Made by a program: the position numbers and the translations under genes | Notes under the pieces: generated by a model | Seen by the model: the letters and a program-made list of their open reading frames with translations, nothing else | What the model was told of the DNA's origin: nothing | The model's database searches: none | NCBI GenBank assembly: GCA_016709725.1 | Contig: JADJMG010000006.1 | Coordinates: 357,335-421,334 of the forward strand | Length of the DNA: 64,000 bases | Direction: 5' to 3' | DNA from: Bacteroidota bacterium | GTDB taxonomy: Bacteria > Bacteroidota > Bacteroidia > AKYH767-A > OLB10 | Shown here: piece by piece, positions 28,556 to 38,599 of the stretch | How positions within the stretch are numbered: the stretch's first letter is position 1 | How the letters are laid out: each line of letters starts with the position of its first letter

Positions 28556-29587
28556 ATGAAAAAAAGTGAAAGAATTGAAAAGTTGAGTCTTTGGGGACAT
28601 GCATTGGGCGCTTTGGTTGATGAAATAGAATCGGCTGGAGATCATTCACGAAATCCATTGCATCGGGTGATGACACAAGCAAAAAACGCTAATGCATGGT
28701 TTTCTACGGAAAATATTTTGCGATCGATGAATGCTCATGTTTCGTGGTTGGAAAAAGCGAATTTAGAAAAATGGGTAGCGAACTATCCAGCATTGGAGAC
28801 AGTAAGTGGGAATAAGAAAGTGGGCATCATCATGGCGGGAAATATTCCGGCAGTTGGATTTCATGATTTACTTTCGGTGTTAATCAGCGGACATTCGCCT
28901 GTGATTAAATGCGCTTCCGATGATAAGTTTTTGTTGCCTTTTTATATTGAGGTATTAAAAAAGATTTCACCTGAGTGGGCAGATATGATTTCGGTGCAAG
29001 AGCGATTTACGGATATTGATGCCGTTATAGCCACTGGAAATAATAATAGTTCAAGATATTTCGATTATTATTTCGGAAAGTACCCGCACATCATTCGAAA
29101 AAATAGAAATTCAGTCGGCATTTTGAAGGGTGATGAAACGGAGACTGATTTTGTAAATTTAGGAGAGGATATTTTTGCGTATTTCGGATTGGGTTGTCGG
29201 AACGTTTCGAAATTGTATGTGCCGATGGGTTATAATTTCAATTCGTTTTTTAATGCGATGGAGAAGTACAGCGAGTTGATGAACCATAATAAGTTTATGA
29301 ATAATTACGATTATCATCGGGCGTTGTATTTGTTAAATAGCGAGCAGTTTTTAACGAATAATTTTTTATTGCTGAGGGAAGCTGAGCCCATTGCGACGCC
29401 TGTGTCGGTGTTGCATTTTGATTATTATGAGGATGAGAAAAAGCTGGAAGAAACTTTGAAATCAGAAGAGAAAAATATTCAATGTATAGTAGGAGGGAAG
29501 TACTTGCCCTTTGGAACTTCGCAACAGCCCAGGTTGGATGAGTATGCGGATGGAGTGGATACGTTGGAGTTTTTGATAGGGATTTAG
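28556..29587 (+). CDS. Acyl-CoA reductase (LuxC-related)
   Basis: The 343-residue protein belongs to the LuxC/acyl-CoA reductase group of aldehyde-dehydrogenase-fold enzymes. Landmarks are VGIIMAGNIPAVGFHDLLSV, the middle block GLGCRNVSKLYVPMG, which carries the cysteine expected to form the thioester (GCRNVS), and VDTLEFLIGI at the C-terminus. It would reduce an acyl-CoA or acyl thioester to an aldehyde using NAD(P)H. It is divergent from the ferredoxin gene (99 bases between starts), a pairing seen in many Bacteroidota. The physiological acyl substrate is unknown. It is intact and has no signal peptide. Confidence 0.85.
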   Translation: MKKSERIEKLSLWGHALGALVDEIESAGDHSRNPLHRVMTQAKNANAWFSTENILRSMNAHVSWLEKANLEKWVANYPALETVSGNKKVGIIMAGNIPAVGFHDLLSVLISGHSPVIKCASDDKFLLPFYIEVLKKISPEWADMISVQERFTDIDAVIATGNNNSSRYFDYYFGKYPHIIRKNRNSVGILKGDETETDFVNLGEDIFAYFGLGCRNVSKLYVPMGYNFNSFFNAMEKYSELMNHNKFMNNYDYHRALYLLNSEQFLTNNFLLLREAEPIATPVSVLHFDYYEDEKKLEETLKSEEKNIQCIVGGKYLPFGTSQQPRLDEYADGVDTLEFLIGI

Positions 29588-29694
29588 GGCAATAAAATGT
29601 TTTTTTTGCCGCAGATTTGTTATGATTTAATTAAGATTTCTTATGATTGGCTTTAGTATCGTAAAAATCTCGATTCTGATAATGCTTTTTTTTG

Positions 29695-29738
29695 GAACAC
29701 GGATGACACGGATTAATCGGATGATCACGGATTTTTTT
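29695..29738. repeat. Degenerate CGGAT repeat
   Basis: Four CGGAT units occur within about 44 bases (ACACGGAT, GACACGGAT, TAATCGGAT, GATCACGGAT). This kind of short, degenerate run is common in intergenic DNA of Bacteroidota. The surrounding gap (29588-29798) has no gene. Confidence 0.5.
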
Positions 29739-29798
29739 CATTAATTCATCCAAAAAGAAAACCTCATTTTCAAATCTTCAAATTAAATCATTTTCAAA

Positions 29799-31281
29799 TC
29801 AATCACGCTCAAACGCCCCGAGGTCTGGTTGCGTTCCTCCGGTAGGACGGGTAAGACCTTTGATATCGATATTCATCGGTGGTAATGCCGACTGATTGAT
29901 AAGCGAAAAATCACCTTTCTCTCTTGCAAAGGCCAGTGTGTCGAGCGTTAAGTCATTATCAAAAGTATTTTTAAATTGTGGATTGTTGTTTCTGTAGATT
30001 ACATTAAAATGATTAGGGTCGCTTGTCTGTGTATTGATATCGGCTTTGATAATGCAATTTTGGAAGTAGTGGTTTTTTAATGCTCCCGAAACTAAATCTA
30101 ATTCGAGTTCGTTGTCGTTGTTGCCGTAGATGATGCAGTTTTTGAAATCCGCTTTTATCATATCAACAGGGACTTCATTTTCATCTTCATCAAGTACATA
30201 ATTTGTCAAGCGCATAACCGGTGTTGATCTTTGTCCGAGATTCCAGAAATTTCCAAAAGTGCAATGAGTGAAATCGTATCTCCCCACCAATTGTCAAATC
30301 TAAATTGAAGAGACCGCAATTTGAAATAACATCATTCCAGCCATCTATTTTATAATTACGAGCTAAGACACCCCAGCCACTCATGTTTCGAATCTGCGTA
30401 TTTGTTAGTTTGAGAGAGACTGGTAGGGCAGGATCAAAAAGTGTTTCTAATTGCAAGCCAATAAAACCATTTTTGATGATGGCATAGTCAATCTCATGAA
30501 TCCCGCCGTCGTTGATCCAAATGCGATCCCATTGTCCGGGCTCCTCTTGTAAAGCGGTTTCGCGTCTCAACCCTTGAAACACTACTGGATTATCTTTTGT
30601 TCCTTGTACTTTGAGCGTGCCGCTTTTGTAGATCCAAAGTCCGCCTGCATTACTAAAATGAATTTGCGTACCTTCTGTTATAATGAGTGTAGTTGATGAA
30701 TCAACCACCGCATAACCACCATAAATGACATACGGTAAGTTTTTATCCCAAGTGATTGTTGAATTCAAATTCGTGTCAATAATTACATAAGGAGGAAGGT
30801 TAGGACTTTCCTTCTTGGCGACAAAGAAATGAGCATTTTGTCCCCAAGCTACTAAGTCAATATCTTGAATATTTCCATTTGTTTCAAAAACGATGGAATC
30901 TTGAACCACATAGGGTAGGGTTTGACTATTTGGATTTACGGTCACTTCCACAAATACCCAGATACTATCACCGCCTCTGATCTCAATATCGGAAAAAGAG
31001 GTGCCCGGCGTACCATTTACATTAATACGGAATAGAGAAGCGGCGCCGCTGGCAAGACGAATGCTAGAGATCTTTAGAACCTCATCATAAGGATTATAAA
31101 CCCTAAAATTCTTAGTGACAGAGCCTATGCTAGCGAAAACCGTATCGAAAAGAATGGTGTCCGTAGAAAAATTTAACTTCGCATTCGAGTCGGTAAGGAG
31201 TACATCCTTCTTACATGAGCTGATTGAAATAATGGCTAATAATGTGATTATTAGTAGCTTTACGTTATTGAGGATCCGCAT
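29799..31281 (-). CDS. Parallel beta-helix surface lipoprotein (one frameshift)
   Basis: The start MRILNNVKLLIITLLAIIS leads into the lipobox SISSC, so the mature protein is lipidated, followed by a lysine-rich KKD anchor. The next part is an Ig-like beta domain (FDTVFASIGSVTKNFRVYNP), then right-handed parallel beta-helix coils (TTLIITEGTQIHFSNAGGLW, NPVVFQGLRRE). The frame shifts near 30290: one extra G in GGTGGGGAGA (minus strand). Removing it gives LTIGGRYDFTHCTFGNFWN and joins to the C-terminal coils, ending GGTQPDLGAFERD, for 493 residues. The GAFE ending is typical of choice-of-anchor beta-helix proteins. An outer-membrane surface location is inferred. This is one of three insertion-type frameshifts in the window. 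Confidence 0.75.
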
Positions 31282-31378
31282 TCTGGTACAAATATACACC
31301 TTGTAAATTATTGATCCTGCTTGCAACAGGCAGGCGCTAAGGATTATAATAGAAAATTAACAGAAATTAATATGAGTT

Positions 31379-31409
31379 ATTGCCTAACTCGGAAAAATAC
31401 TTATCTTTG
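31379..31409 (+). promoter_or_regulatory. Bacteroidota-type promoter of rpmE2
   Basis: ATTG at 31379-31382 (3 of 4 to TTTG) is exactly 19 bases from TATCTTTG at 31402-31409, a perfect TAnnTTTG. The ATG follows at 31432, leaving a leader of about 17 bases. Confidence 0.7.
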
Positions 31410-31431
31410 CCCCCCTATTACGATTATATCC

Positions 31432-31701
31432 ATGAAGAAAGAAATTCATCCAAAGAACTACCGATTTGTCATATTTAAAGACATCTCTACAGATTATGCA
31501 TTTATGACAAAATCTGCTATTGATTCAAAAGACACCATTACTTGGGAAGACGGTAAAGAGTATCCATTAGTAAAGCTTGAGATTTCACATATGAGTCATC
31601 CGTTTTATACCGGAAAGATGAAATTGGTAGATACCGCTGGTCGTGTTGATAAGTTCCGCACACGTTACCAAAAAGGTAAAAAGCCTGCTGGAGAAGAATA
31701 G
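31432..31701 (+). CDS. rpmE2: 50S ribosomal protein L31, type B
   Basis: The 89-residue protein begins MKKEIHPKNYRFVIFKD and continues with SHPFYTGKMKLVDTAGRVDKFRTRY, the type B L31 signature. It lacks the CxxC zinc ribbon of type A L31 and so does not need zinc. An in-frame Met at 31321 upstream is rejected because the promoter lies inside that extension and family members start at MKKEIHP. A strong terminator follows, so it is a monocistronic unit. It belongs to the large ribosomal subunit. Confidence 0.93.
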   Translation: MKKEIHPKNYRFVIFKDISTDYAFMTKSAIDSKDTITWEDGKEYPLVKLEISHMSHPFYTGKMKLVDTAGRVDKFRTRYQKGKKPAGEE

Positions 31702-31724
31702 TTGAACACAAATCCCTTATATTG

Positions 31725-31754
31725 AAACCGTTCCGTTTGGGACGGTTTTTTTTT
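31725..31754 (+). terminator. Intrinsic terminator of rpmE2
   Basis: AAACCGTTCC pairs with GGGACGGTTT around a GTTT loop (one G-U pair), followed by T9. It lies about 24 bases after the stop. Confidence 0.88.
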
Positions 31755-31897
31755 GGACATGAATTTTTCCGTTGGTAAACACTTGTATTCGTTTAATATT
31801 CGTTTATTTAAAAAAAAATGTTTTTATTTGTCGGAGTCAAAATGATCGTATTACAATCATATCAAAAAGTTACCTAACAATCAAAAAAAATAAACAC

Positions 31898-32917
31898 ATG
31901 GCAACAGAAGCCGCGGAAGCGAAAGAGAAAATGAAAGTCTTGCAAATGGCAATAGACAAGATTGAAAAGACCTATGGAAAGGGCACCATCATGCGGATGG
32001 GAGATGAGGCAGTAGAAAATATGGAGGCTATTCAAACAGGCTCTATCACTTTAGACAGTGCATTGGGAATAGGCGGCTTTCCGAAAGGAAGAGTTATTGA
32101 AATTTACGGACCTGAATCGTCTGGTAAAACGACGTTGGCTATTCATGCTATAGCGAACGTGCAAAAGAATGGTGGTATCGCAGCCTTTATTGATGCGGAA
32201 CATGCATTCGATCGTTTCTATGCACAGAAATTAGGAGTGGACATCGAGAATTTATTGATCTCTCAACCTGATAATGGTGAGCAAGCATTAGAAATTACAG
32301 AGAACTTAATTCGCTCTGGAGCGATTGATATAATCGTGATCGATTCTGTGGCGGCATTAACCCCAAAAGCAGAGATTGAAGGCGAAATGGGTGAGAGCAA
32401 GATGGGCTTACAGGCGCGTTTAATGTCTCAAGCATTGCGTAAATTGACGGGGACGATTAGTCGTACTGGATGTTGCTGCATCTTCATTAACCAATTGCGT
32501 GAAAAGATTGGCGTGATGTTCGGTAATCCAGAAACTACTACAGGTGGAAATGCATTGAAGTTTTATGCTTCGGTACGTTTAGATATTCGTCGTATCGGAC
32601 AAATAAAAGACGGAGATGCTGTAGTGGGTAACCGTACAAAAGTAAAAGTGGTGAAGAATAAAGTGGCACCGCCTTTCCGAATTGCTGAATTCGACATTAT
32701 GTATGGAGAAGGAATTTCTAAGAATGGTGAAATCGTCGACTTAGGCGTTGAATTTAACGTGTTGAAAAAAGCAGGATCCTGGTTCAGTTATGGTGATACC
32801 AAAATTGGTCAAGGTCGCGACGCTGTAAAAAATATGCTAACCGACAATCCTGAAATGAGCGAAGAAATAGAAGCTAAAATCCGCGCTGCCATTGCGGAAA
32901 AAGCAAACGCACAATAA
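31898..32917 (+). CDS. recA: Recombinase A
   Basis: The 339-residue protein starts MATEAAEAKEKMKVLQ; an upstream Met at 31772 gives an unlikely basic leader. The Walker A is GPESSGKTTLA, Walker B is IDIIVIDSVAAL, and the L1/L2 loops contain GESKMGLQARLMSQALRKL and FINQLREKIGVMFGNPETT. It forms filaments on single-stranded DNA, drives homologous pairing and, with LexA-type repressors, SOS induction. The C-terminal part is shorter than in E. coli but ends normally. It is a single transcription unit with its own terminator. The gene is intact, against a background of frequent frameshifts. Confidence 0.97.
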   Translation: MATEAAEAKEKMKVLQMAIDKIEKTYGKGTIMRMGDEAVENMEAIQTGSITLDSALGIGGFPKGRVIEIYGPESSGKTTLAIHAIANVQKNGGIAAFIDAEHAFDRFYAQKLGVDIENLLISQPDNGEQALEITENLIRSGAIDIIVIDSVAALTPKAEIEGEMGESKMGLQARLMSQALRKLTGTISRTGCCCIFINQLREKIGVMFGNPETTTGGNALKFYASVRLDIRRIGQIKDGDAVVGNRTKVKVVKNKVAPPFRIAEFDIMYGEGISKNGEIVDLGVEFNVLKKAGSWFSYGDTKIGQGRDAVKNMLTDNPEMSEEIEAKIRAAIAEKANAQ

Positions 32918-32987
32918 GGAGAGTTTGCTAAAATATTTATTCTGATTATGCAGAAGCCTAGTTAGAGTTTAATGATGTTTTGAATTG

Positions 32988-33028
32988 GAGAAGGGTGGAA
33001 CTTAGGTTTCACCTTTTCTTTTTTTTTA
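32988..33028 (+). terminator. Probable recA terminator
   Basis: GGAGAAGGGTGGAAC and GTTTCACCTTTTC form a stem with G-U pairs and a bulge, followed by a run of T9. The hairpin starts about 70 bases after the recA stop. Confidence 0.65.
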
Positions 33029-33039
33029 ATGTTTCACCC

Positions 33040-33112
33040 GTTGCGTCCGCGGCCATCCCGATGTGTCGGGACGTTGCGAACGCTGCTTAACGTTGCGAAC
33101 GCTGCGTTTAAA
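33040..33112. repeat. Dispersed CGCTGCG element and TCCCGA hairpin
   Basis: GTTGCGTCCGCGGCC is followed by the hairpin TCCCGA-TGTG-TCGGGA, then two copies of AACGTTGCGAACGCTGC, the last ending CGCTGCGTTTAAA. The element is related to the blocks in the other dispersed repeats at 10060, 35720 and 38600. It lies between convergent recA and the T9SS gene. Confidence 0.55.
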
Positions 33113-33142
33113 TGACAATCTCTATAAAGGGTTAGAATTTGT

Positions 33143-34435
33143 CTAACGCTGAATCATCAACTTCCCAGTCGTTTTCATTATATTCTCTTCCATCAACCTA
33201 TATTGATACATCCCATTCGGAAAATCCTTCACTGAAAACTGCACTTGCTGAGAAGAAATAATTTCGTTCAGCACCATTTTTCCTTGTACATCCATCAAAA
33301 GGAAATTCAATTCATTCTTTAATGGATCACTCAGTTGAAGTTGAATAAAATCGGAACTTGGATTTGGGAAAATACTCATCTCAATTTCTTGTTCTTCATC
33401 AATCCCTGAACAAATAATAAAACTAATATTTATCGTATCACTACCCGTACATCCTGCCTGATTGGTGACCATTACTGAATAAGTAACATTTGAACTGGTA
33501 GTACTAGAAGCAATGATGTTAGACGTAGTTGCTCCTGTGTTCCAAAGATAATTGGTGATTCCGGCAGCTCCTGCATTGAGCGACATGAATTGAGTGGTGC
33601 AAAGCGAGGTATCCTGAGGTAAATTGATTACTGGATTGTTGGATGGAATCGCCACCACCGTATCTATTCGTGATGGACATCCAACAGCAGTTCCATAAGG
33701 AGTACTCGAATAAATATAAGTACCGGGAGAATTTACACCAAGTGTATACGTACCCCAATAAGTATTTGTCAGTGGACTTGGACCTGTCCAGGTTCCAGTG
33801 TTTACGGGATTGTTCGTAAGCGAGGAATATAAATTTACAGAATCGAGGTTTGCACATGCGAATACCGCACGCGAAGAGCTTACAGAAACGCATTTTTCAA
33901 ATTTGAAATCATCACATGAAAGATCATTGCCGTTACCACCATCCACATTGGTATACATCGTAAAAGTAATGTTAGGTGTTGAAGAAACTACTGTACCACT
34001 TATGTATTGAGTCCAAGTAGGACTTAAGGGTGCTAGAACACTATTGGTTGAATCGAGTACCAATCCGTTTCCATCTCGAATTACCATTTTCATATTACTT
34101 TGTGGAGCATTAAAGGTAGTGGTGAGCCACATCGTAATGCGAACGGGCATGTTTTCACAAACCGTTAAACTCCTCTCATAAACTTTAGCCCCAGCACAAG
34201 TGCCAGTTCCACCATCACAATTAATAAAATTCATATACATTGACTTAGATCCACTATGTACAGAAAAGGTCTGGGGTACGTTTTGATAAGTAGTGCTCGG
34301 AATTAAATCGGGAATAATGGTTGAATATTCAAATCCATCATTTATAATAGTTTGCCAGCTGCATTGAGCATTTGCTTTTTGTGAATGGAAACCAATTGCT
34401 AGGAAGATTAAGAGTGATGTACAGATGTTTTTCAT
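33143..34435 (-). CDS. T9SS-exported adhesin-like protein with sorting domain
   Basis: The 430-residue protein has a signal peptide (MKNICTSLLIFLAIGFHSQK, cleaved near ANAQ). A jelly-roll domain with SWQTIINDGFEYS, MVIRDGNGLVLDS and DGGNGNDLSCDDFKFEKC (resembling carbohydrate-binding or MAM domains) is followed by two immunoglobulin-like segments. The T9SS type A C-terminal domain includes MSIFPNPSSDFIQLQL, VQGKMVLNEI and FPNGMYQYRL. After export across the outer membrane the C-terminal domain is normally removed and the protein attached to the cell surface or released. It is monocistronic; its 3' end faces recA. Binding target unknown. Confidence 0.8.
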   Translation of the reverse strand: MKNICTSLLIFLAIGFHSQKANAQCSWQTIINDGFEYSTIIPDLIPSTTYQNVPQTFSVHSGSKSMYMNFINCDGGTGTCAGAKVYERSLTVCENMPVRITMWLTTTFNAPQSNMKMVIRDGNGLVLDSTNSVLAPLSPTWTQYISGTVVSSTPNITFTMYTNVDGGNGNDLSCDDFKFEKCVSVSSSRAVFACANLDSVNLYSSLTNNPVNTGTWTGPSPLTNTYWGTYTLGVNSPGTYIYSSTPYGTAVGCPSRIDTVVAIPSNNPVINLPQDTSLCTTQFMSLNAGAAGITNYLWNTGATTSNIIASSTTSSNVTYSVMVTNQAGCTGSDTINISFIICSGIDEEQEIEMSIFPNPSSDFIQLQLSDPLKNELNFLLMDVQGKMVLNEIISSQQVQFSVKDFPNGMYQYRLMEENIMKTTGKLMIQR

Positions 34436-34605
34436 CGAGATTATTTTGAATATTCAAAAGTAGATGGATTATCTCAAAAATGAATTTCCAAATGATTCCT
34501 AAATATAGGGATATCACTAAGTTGAAAGTTGACAGTAAAGATGTAAACAATCCATCCTTTTGCTTATTTTTGGGCGAAACTCCGACTTAAACCTATCGAT
34601 TTCCC

Positions 34606-35655
34606 ATGTTGATACGAACCAACTATATTCTCTTATTCCTGTTTTTAATTCTCACGAGTATTACATTCAATTCCTGCACTCAAAATAAAACTACTGATGA
34701 ATCAGGCAAGGTGCTACAAGACACCACACCCATCGGAAAAAGAATTGCCGATATTTCCATCAAAATAGGAAAAGATCCAAAGAACCCTCAACTTTTTAAT
34801 GATCGCGCGAAGTTGCATCTAGAAAGAAATGATGTGGCCAATGCGCTGTTGGACATGGAACGGGTGATTTCGATGGATACCACCAATGCCAATTTTTTCA
34901 TCACCTTGGCGGATGTGCACCTAGCTTCAGGTAAGCCAGGAAAATCGAAAGCCGCTTTAGAGAAGTGCATGAGCATCGATCCTAAAAATAAATTGGCTTA
35001 TGAAAAATTAGCGGAATTGTATTTCATCGCACAACAATACAAAGATGCCATCAAGAACCTCGACGAAGTATTGAAACTCGAAATCACAAATCCGAAAGCG
35101 TATTTCATGAAAGGGATGTGCTACCGTGACATGGGCGATACCACAAAAGCCATTTCCAGTTTTCAAACGGCCATTGAACAAAGAACTAATTTTGATGATG
35201 CGTATTTGCAGTTAGCGATGATCTTCCATAACCGAAATAATAAGTTAGCACTTCAATATTATGATGGAGCGATAAGAGCCAATCCAAAAAATACAGATGC
35301 GCTGTATGGTCGCGGATTATTTTACCAAGAGAACGAAAGAAATTACGATATGGCTGTTCAAGACTATACCAATGCTGTTTTAATTAATCCGAAAGCAGCG
35401 AATGCACATTATGCATTAGGATATATCCATTATCAATATTTGAAAGTGTATAGTCAAGCCATTGTGCATTTCAATGATGCGATCAATGCTAATCCGAACT
35501 GGCCGGAAGCCTATTTCAACCGCGGACTCACGTACGAAACACAAGGCAACGTAGCCGCAGCACAAGCCGACTACGAAAAAGCACTTAAACTAAATCCAAA
35601 CTACAAAACTGCAGAAATTGCTTTAGCGAGAGTGAAAGCAGGAGGGAAGCTGTGA
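34606..35655 (+). CDS. TPR-repeat lipoprotein
   Basis: A lipoprotein signal (MLIRTNYILLFLFLILTSITFNSC) puts Cys24 as the lipid anchor. The 320-residue mature part is made of about eight tetratricopeptide repeats, seen as repeated ANALLDMERVISMDTTNANF, AIKNLDEVLKLEITNPKAYF, YDMAVQDYTNAVLINPKAAN and AQADYEKALKLNPNYKTAE. TPR proteins scaffold protein complexes. It is likely attached to the inner leaf of the outer membrane, partner unknown. The gene is alone, divergent from the T9SS gene and convergent with the MoxR gene. Not frameshifted. Confidence 0.82.
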   Translation: MLIRTNYILLFLFLILTSITFNSCTQNKTTDESGKVLQDTTPIGKRIADISIKIGKDPKNPQLFNDRAKLHLERNDVANALLDMERVISMDTTNANFFITLADVHLASGKPGKSKAALEKCMSIDPKNKLAYEKLAELYFIAQQYKDAIKNLDEVLKLEITNPKAYFMKGMCYRDMGDTTKAISSFQTAIEQRTNFDDAYLQLAMIFHNRNNKLALQYYDGAIRANPKNTDALYGRGLFYQENERNYDMAVQDYTNAVLINPKAANAHYALGYIHYQYLKVYSQAIVHFNDAINANPNWPEAYFNRGLTYETQGNVAAAQADYEKALKLNPNYKTAEIALARVKAGGKL

Positions 35656-35719
35656 GGTTGGATGTTGGATTTTAGATGTTAGATTTTTTTAAGTGAGAAG
35701 TGATTGTATTTCGAAAATA

Positions 35720-35860
35720 AGGTTCGTAGCGACCGCCGCATGAACGTTGCCTCCGCTGCGTTTAAGCTGTAAGTAATATAAGAGCTATAAATTTAAAACC
35801 TTTCAACAAATAAATTTCGCATTTTGTGTTCATTCGTTTTTCGCGTCCCCGATAATTCGT
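35720..35860. repeat. Dispersed composite intergenic repeat, copy 2
   Basis: It carries CCGCATGAACGTTGCCTCCG then CTGCGTTTAAGCTG, and later AAATTTCGCATTTTGTGTTC with a second, degenerate TTTTTCGCGTCC. The blocks and order match copy 1 at 10060-10264. It lies between convergent genes. Confidence 0.55.
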
Positions 35861-35866
35861 ATCCAA

Positions 35867-37289
35867 CTAAAATGTGAAGGACTTTTCATTATTCATCTTA
35901 TCTAATTTCTTATTTATAGATAAACTCCAAATCACCATCTCCATGCAAAACAGTTTATCGAGCGGAGATAAATCAGGACAATACTCTTTTACTAATTTTA
36001 CTAAGGGAGTAATTTTATTTAAAGATGCATTGAAATCTTTGTCAGTGTCGGTATAATTAAGTTCTAATGTGTTTGTATTAAACCAAGCAATGACATCTGT
36101 ATAGGGAGTTTTTACATTCGGCTTTTCTAACTTAGGATATTTTAGGAAAAATCTTTTCAAATTCGGTGACGATGGCTTGATCGATGAGTAGCTGAGCCAC
36201 TTCAGCAGCGCCTTCTTGTTCGCCTTCATACACCAATTCAATTTTTCCGGTGATGGCTGGAATGATAGAGCTAAAATCAACTAAGCGAATGGCGGTTTTT
36301 TCGGCTCCCGTTTCAATTAATCGTAGTTTCGCAGCCGCCATTAAGTTTTCCATAGCACTGATGGTTAAACGAGCACTCACACCACTTTTAGCATTTACAT
36401 ATTCGCTGTCTCTCGCTGTAAATGCAACTTGTTCTAATAAATCCCTAGCAATCTCACTCATCACAATGGCATCTTTGTCAACTGCTGAAAGTTGCGCTTC
36501 CTGTTCCGTAATTTTTCGAGCGAGCGCAATTGTTTTTGGATAGTGTGTAAAAATTTGCGAACCAATTCTATCTTTCAAGGGAGTAACAATGCTTCCTCTA
36601 TTGGTATAATCTTCTGGATTAGCCGTGAAAATAAATTGAATGTCTAAAGGCATTCTTAATTGAAAACCTCGAATTTGGATATCTCCTTCTTGTAAAATAT
36701 TGAATAAAGAAACTTGGATTCTTGCTTGTAAATCGGGCAATTCATTGATCACAAAAATGCAACGATTGGCTCGTGGAATCATTCCATAGTGGAGGACTCT
36801 TTCATCGGAATAAGGTAGTTTTAGCGTAGCCGCTTTTATGGGATCAATATCTCCAATTAAATCAGAAACATTTACATCGGGCGTTGCTAATTTTTCAAAA
36901 AAACGATCACTGCGATGCACCCAGGCGATAGGCGTGTTTTCTCCCAGCTCCCCTAATACATCTTTCGAATATTTTGAAATAGGCTGAAACGGATTGTCGT
37001 TGATTTCAGAACCTTTTACAATCGGCATGTATTCATCCAACAACTCAATCATGTTGCGCGCAATTTTTGTTTTTGCTTGTCCGCGCAAACCCAATAAATT
37101 GATATGATGTCCAGCTAAAATGGCTTTTTTTAGTTGAGGGATCACGGTGTCTTCGTATCCCCATAAGCCTTCAAAAACGGGTAATTTAGCTCTTAATTTT
37201 TGAGTTAAATTGGCCTTCATTTCTTCGTTGATGCTGCGATCTACATAGCCCGATGCTTTCAGTTCTTTAAATGTTATTTCTTGCTTCAT
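35867..37289 (-). CDS. MoxR-type AAA+ ATPase (one frameshift)
   Basis: The N-terminal 385 residues hold the AAA+ core: GLRGQAKTKIARNMIEL (Walker A), FVINELPDLQARIQVSLFNIL (Walker B region, with acidic ELPDL), and RLTISAMENLMAAAKLRL in the lid. The magnesium-chelatase/MoxR family works with a VWA protein to remodel or load metal into a target. The frame changes near 36135 where the minus strand has one extra A in CCTAAAATATCC. Removing it reads EFEKIFPKYPKLEKPNVK and adds a C-terminal helical domain of about 90 residues, ending at 35867, for 473 residues in total. The VWA partner is 18 bases upstream of it on the same strand. The target is unknown. Confidence 0.83.
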
Positions 37290-37307
37290 ATAACCGAATG
37301 TCTTTTT

Positions 37308-38453
37308 TTAAATCTTTTTAATTCTATTTTTTTCGTAATCTTCAAAAATCATTTCTCCCAACCCTTTCAATCCCGTTAAAAATGCTTTGCCTTTATTTTG
37401 TGCAGTAAACAATTCAATGAACCGCCTTAAGTAAGGATCTTGTGCAATCATAAAGGTGGTGATGGGTATTTTTAATTTTCTGGCTTGTGCGGCTTTGTTT
37501 AAACATAGATTGACAATCATCTCATCTAACCCATTACTATTTTTATAAAACTCACCGTTCGGCAATTGAACACAACTGGGTTTGCCATCGGTAATCATAA
37601 ATATCTGTTTATTGGTATTTCTTTTTCTTCGCAAAATATCCATGGCCAACTCTAATCCGGCAACGGTATTCGTGTGGTACGGACCTACTCTCAAATAAGG
37701 CAAATCTTTTACTTGTATGGGCCATGCTTCATCGCCAAACACAATAATATCAATCGTGTCTTTTGGGTATTTCCGATGTATCAACTCTACCAAGGCCATG
37801 GCTACTTTTTTAGCGGGAGTAATTCTATCTTCTCCGTAGAGTATCATTGAGTGACTGATATCAATCATCAATACGGTACTCATCTGCGCTTTGTGTTTTG
37901 ATTCCTCAACGATTAAATCGTCTTCGGTTAATTGTAAATCATTTATTCCATGGTTGATTTGCGCATTCTTTAAACTTTCGGTCATGTTGAGCAACGACAT
38001 GTCATCACCATATTGATAGCTTCTGTTTTCTCCCTCCCGCTCGTCGCCAACGCCAAGTTTAGAAGTTCGATGATTCCCAATGCCACTCTTTTTTAATTTC
38101 CCAAAAATTTGGTCGAGTGCAAACTCCCGAAGCGCCGATTCCATTTTTGCCGTTAGCAATTTTTTGCCATTTCCTTCTCCCGCATTTCCTTCTTCACCGG
38201 GCTCAATCTCTTCCTTGATGTATCCCTTTTTCTTTAAGTCGGCTTCAAAATCTTCGAAGGTATAATCGTCCGTAAATATGTTATATTCTTTATCTAACAT
38301 CTTAAGCCAATCAAAAGCTTCCTCAATATCACCAGAAGAATGGGTGAGTAGATCTTTGAAAATATCAAAAATCCGCTCAAAGGGCGATATATCTTTAGGA
38401 ATATGCTTACTAAAAATAAAGCCTTTCCCAAAGTCAAAATTTATTCCATCCAT
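37308..38453 (-). CDS. VWA-domain protein, partner of the MoxR ATPase
   Basis: The 381-residue protein has a von Willebrand factor A domain in its C-terminal half with an intact MIDAS motif (VLMIDISHSMILYG, then the Thr of YHTNTVAG and the acidic MITDGKPS). The N-terminal half is charged and helical, probably for binding the ATPase. It has no signal peptide, so it is cytoplasmic. The MoxR gene starts 18 bases downstream of its stop. Pairing of MoxR and VWA genes is a strong functional sign, but the protein the pair acts on cannot be read from the context. Confidence 0.83.
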   Translation of the reverse strand: MDGINFDFGKGFIFSKHIPKDISPFERIFDIFKDLLTHSSGDIEEAFDWLKMLDKEYNIFTDDYTFEDFEADLKKKGYIKEEIEPGEEGNAGEGNGKKLLTAKMESALREFALDQIFGKLKKSGIGNHRTSKLGVGDEREGENRSYQYGDDMSLLNMTESLKNAQINHGINDLQLTEDDLIVEESKHKAQMSTVLMIDISHSMILYGEDRITPAKKVAMALVELIHRKYPKDTIDIIVFGDEAWPIQVKDLPYLRVGPYHTNTVAGLELAMDILRRKRNTNKQIFMITDGKPSCVQLPNGEFYKNSNGLDEMIVNLCLNKAAQARKLKIPITTFMIAQDPYLRRFIELFTAQNKGKAFLTGLKGLGEMIFEDYEKNRIKKI

Positions 38454-38599
38454 TGTTTATTGTTTGATTCCCTGTAAGTAAACTATCGCTATAACATAGC
38501 AACGCCCATTTAGTTTTATAAAGGTAGCGATTTTCGATTAAAAAGGTAGTTTTTTGGCCTCTCACTTCAAAGTTGCTTTAAGTGGCGAAGTGATTTGGC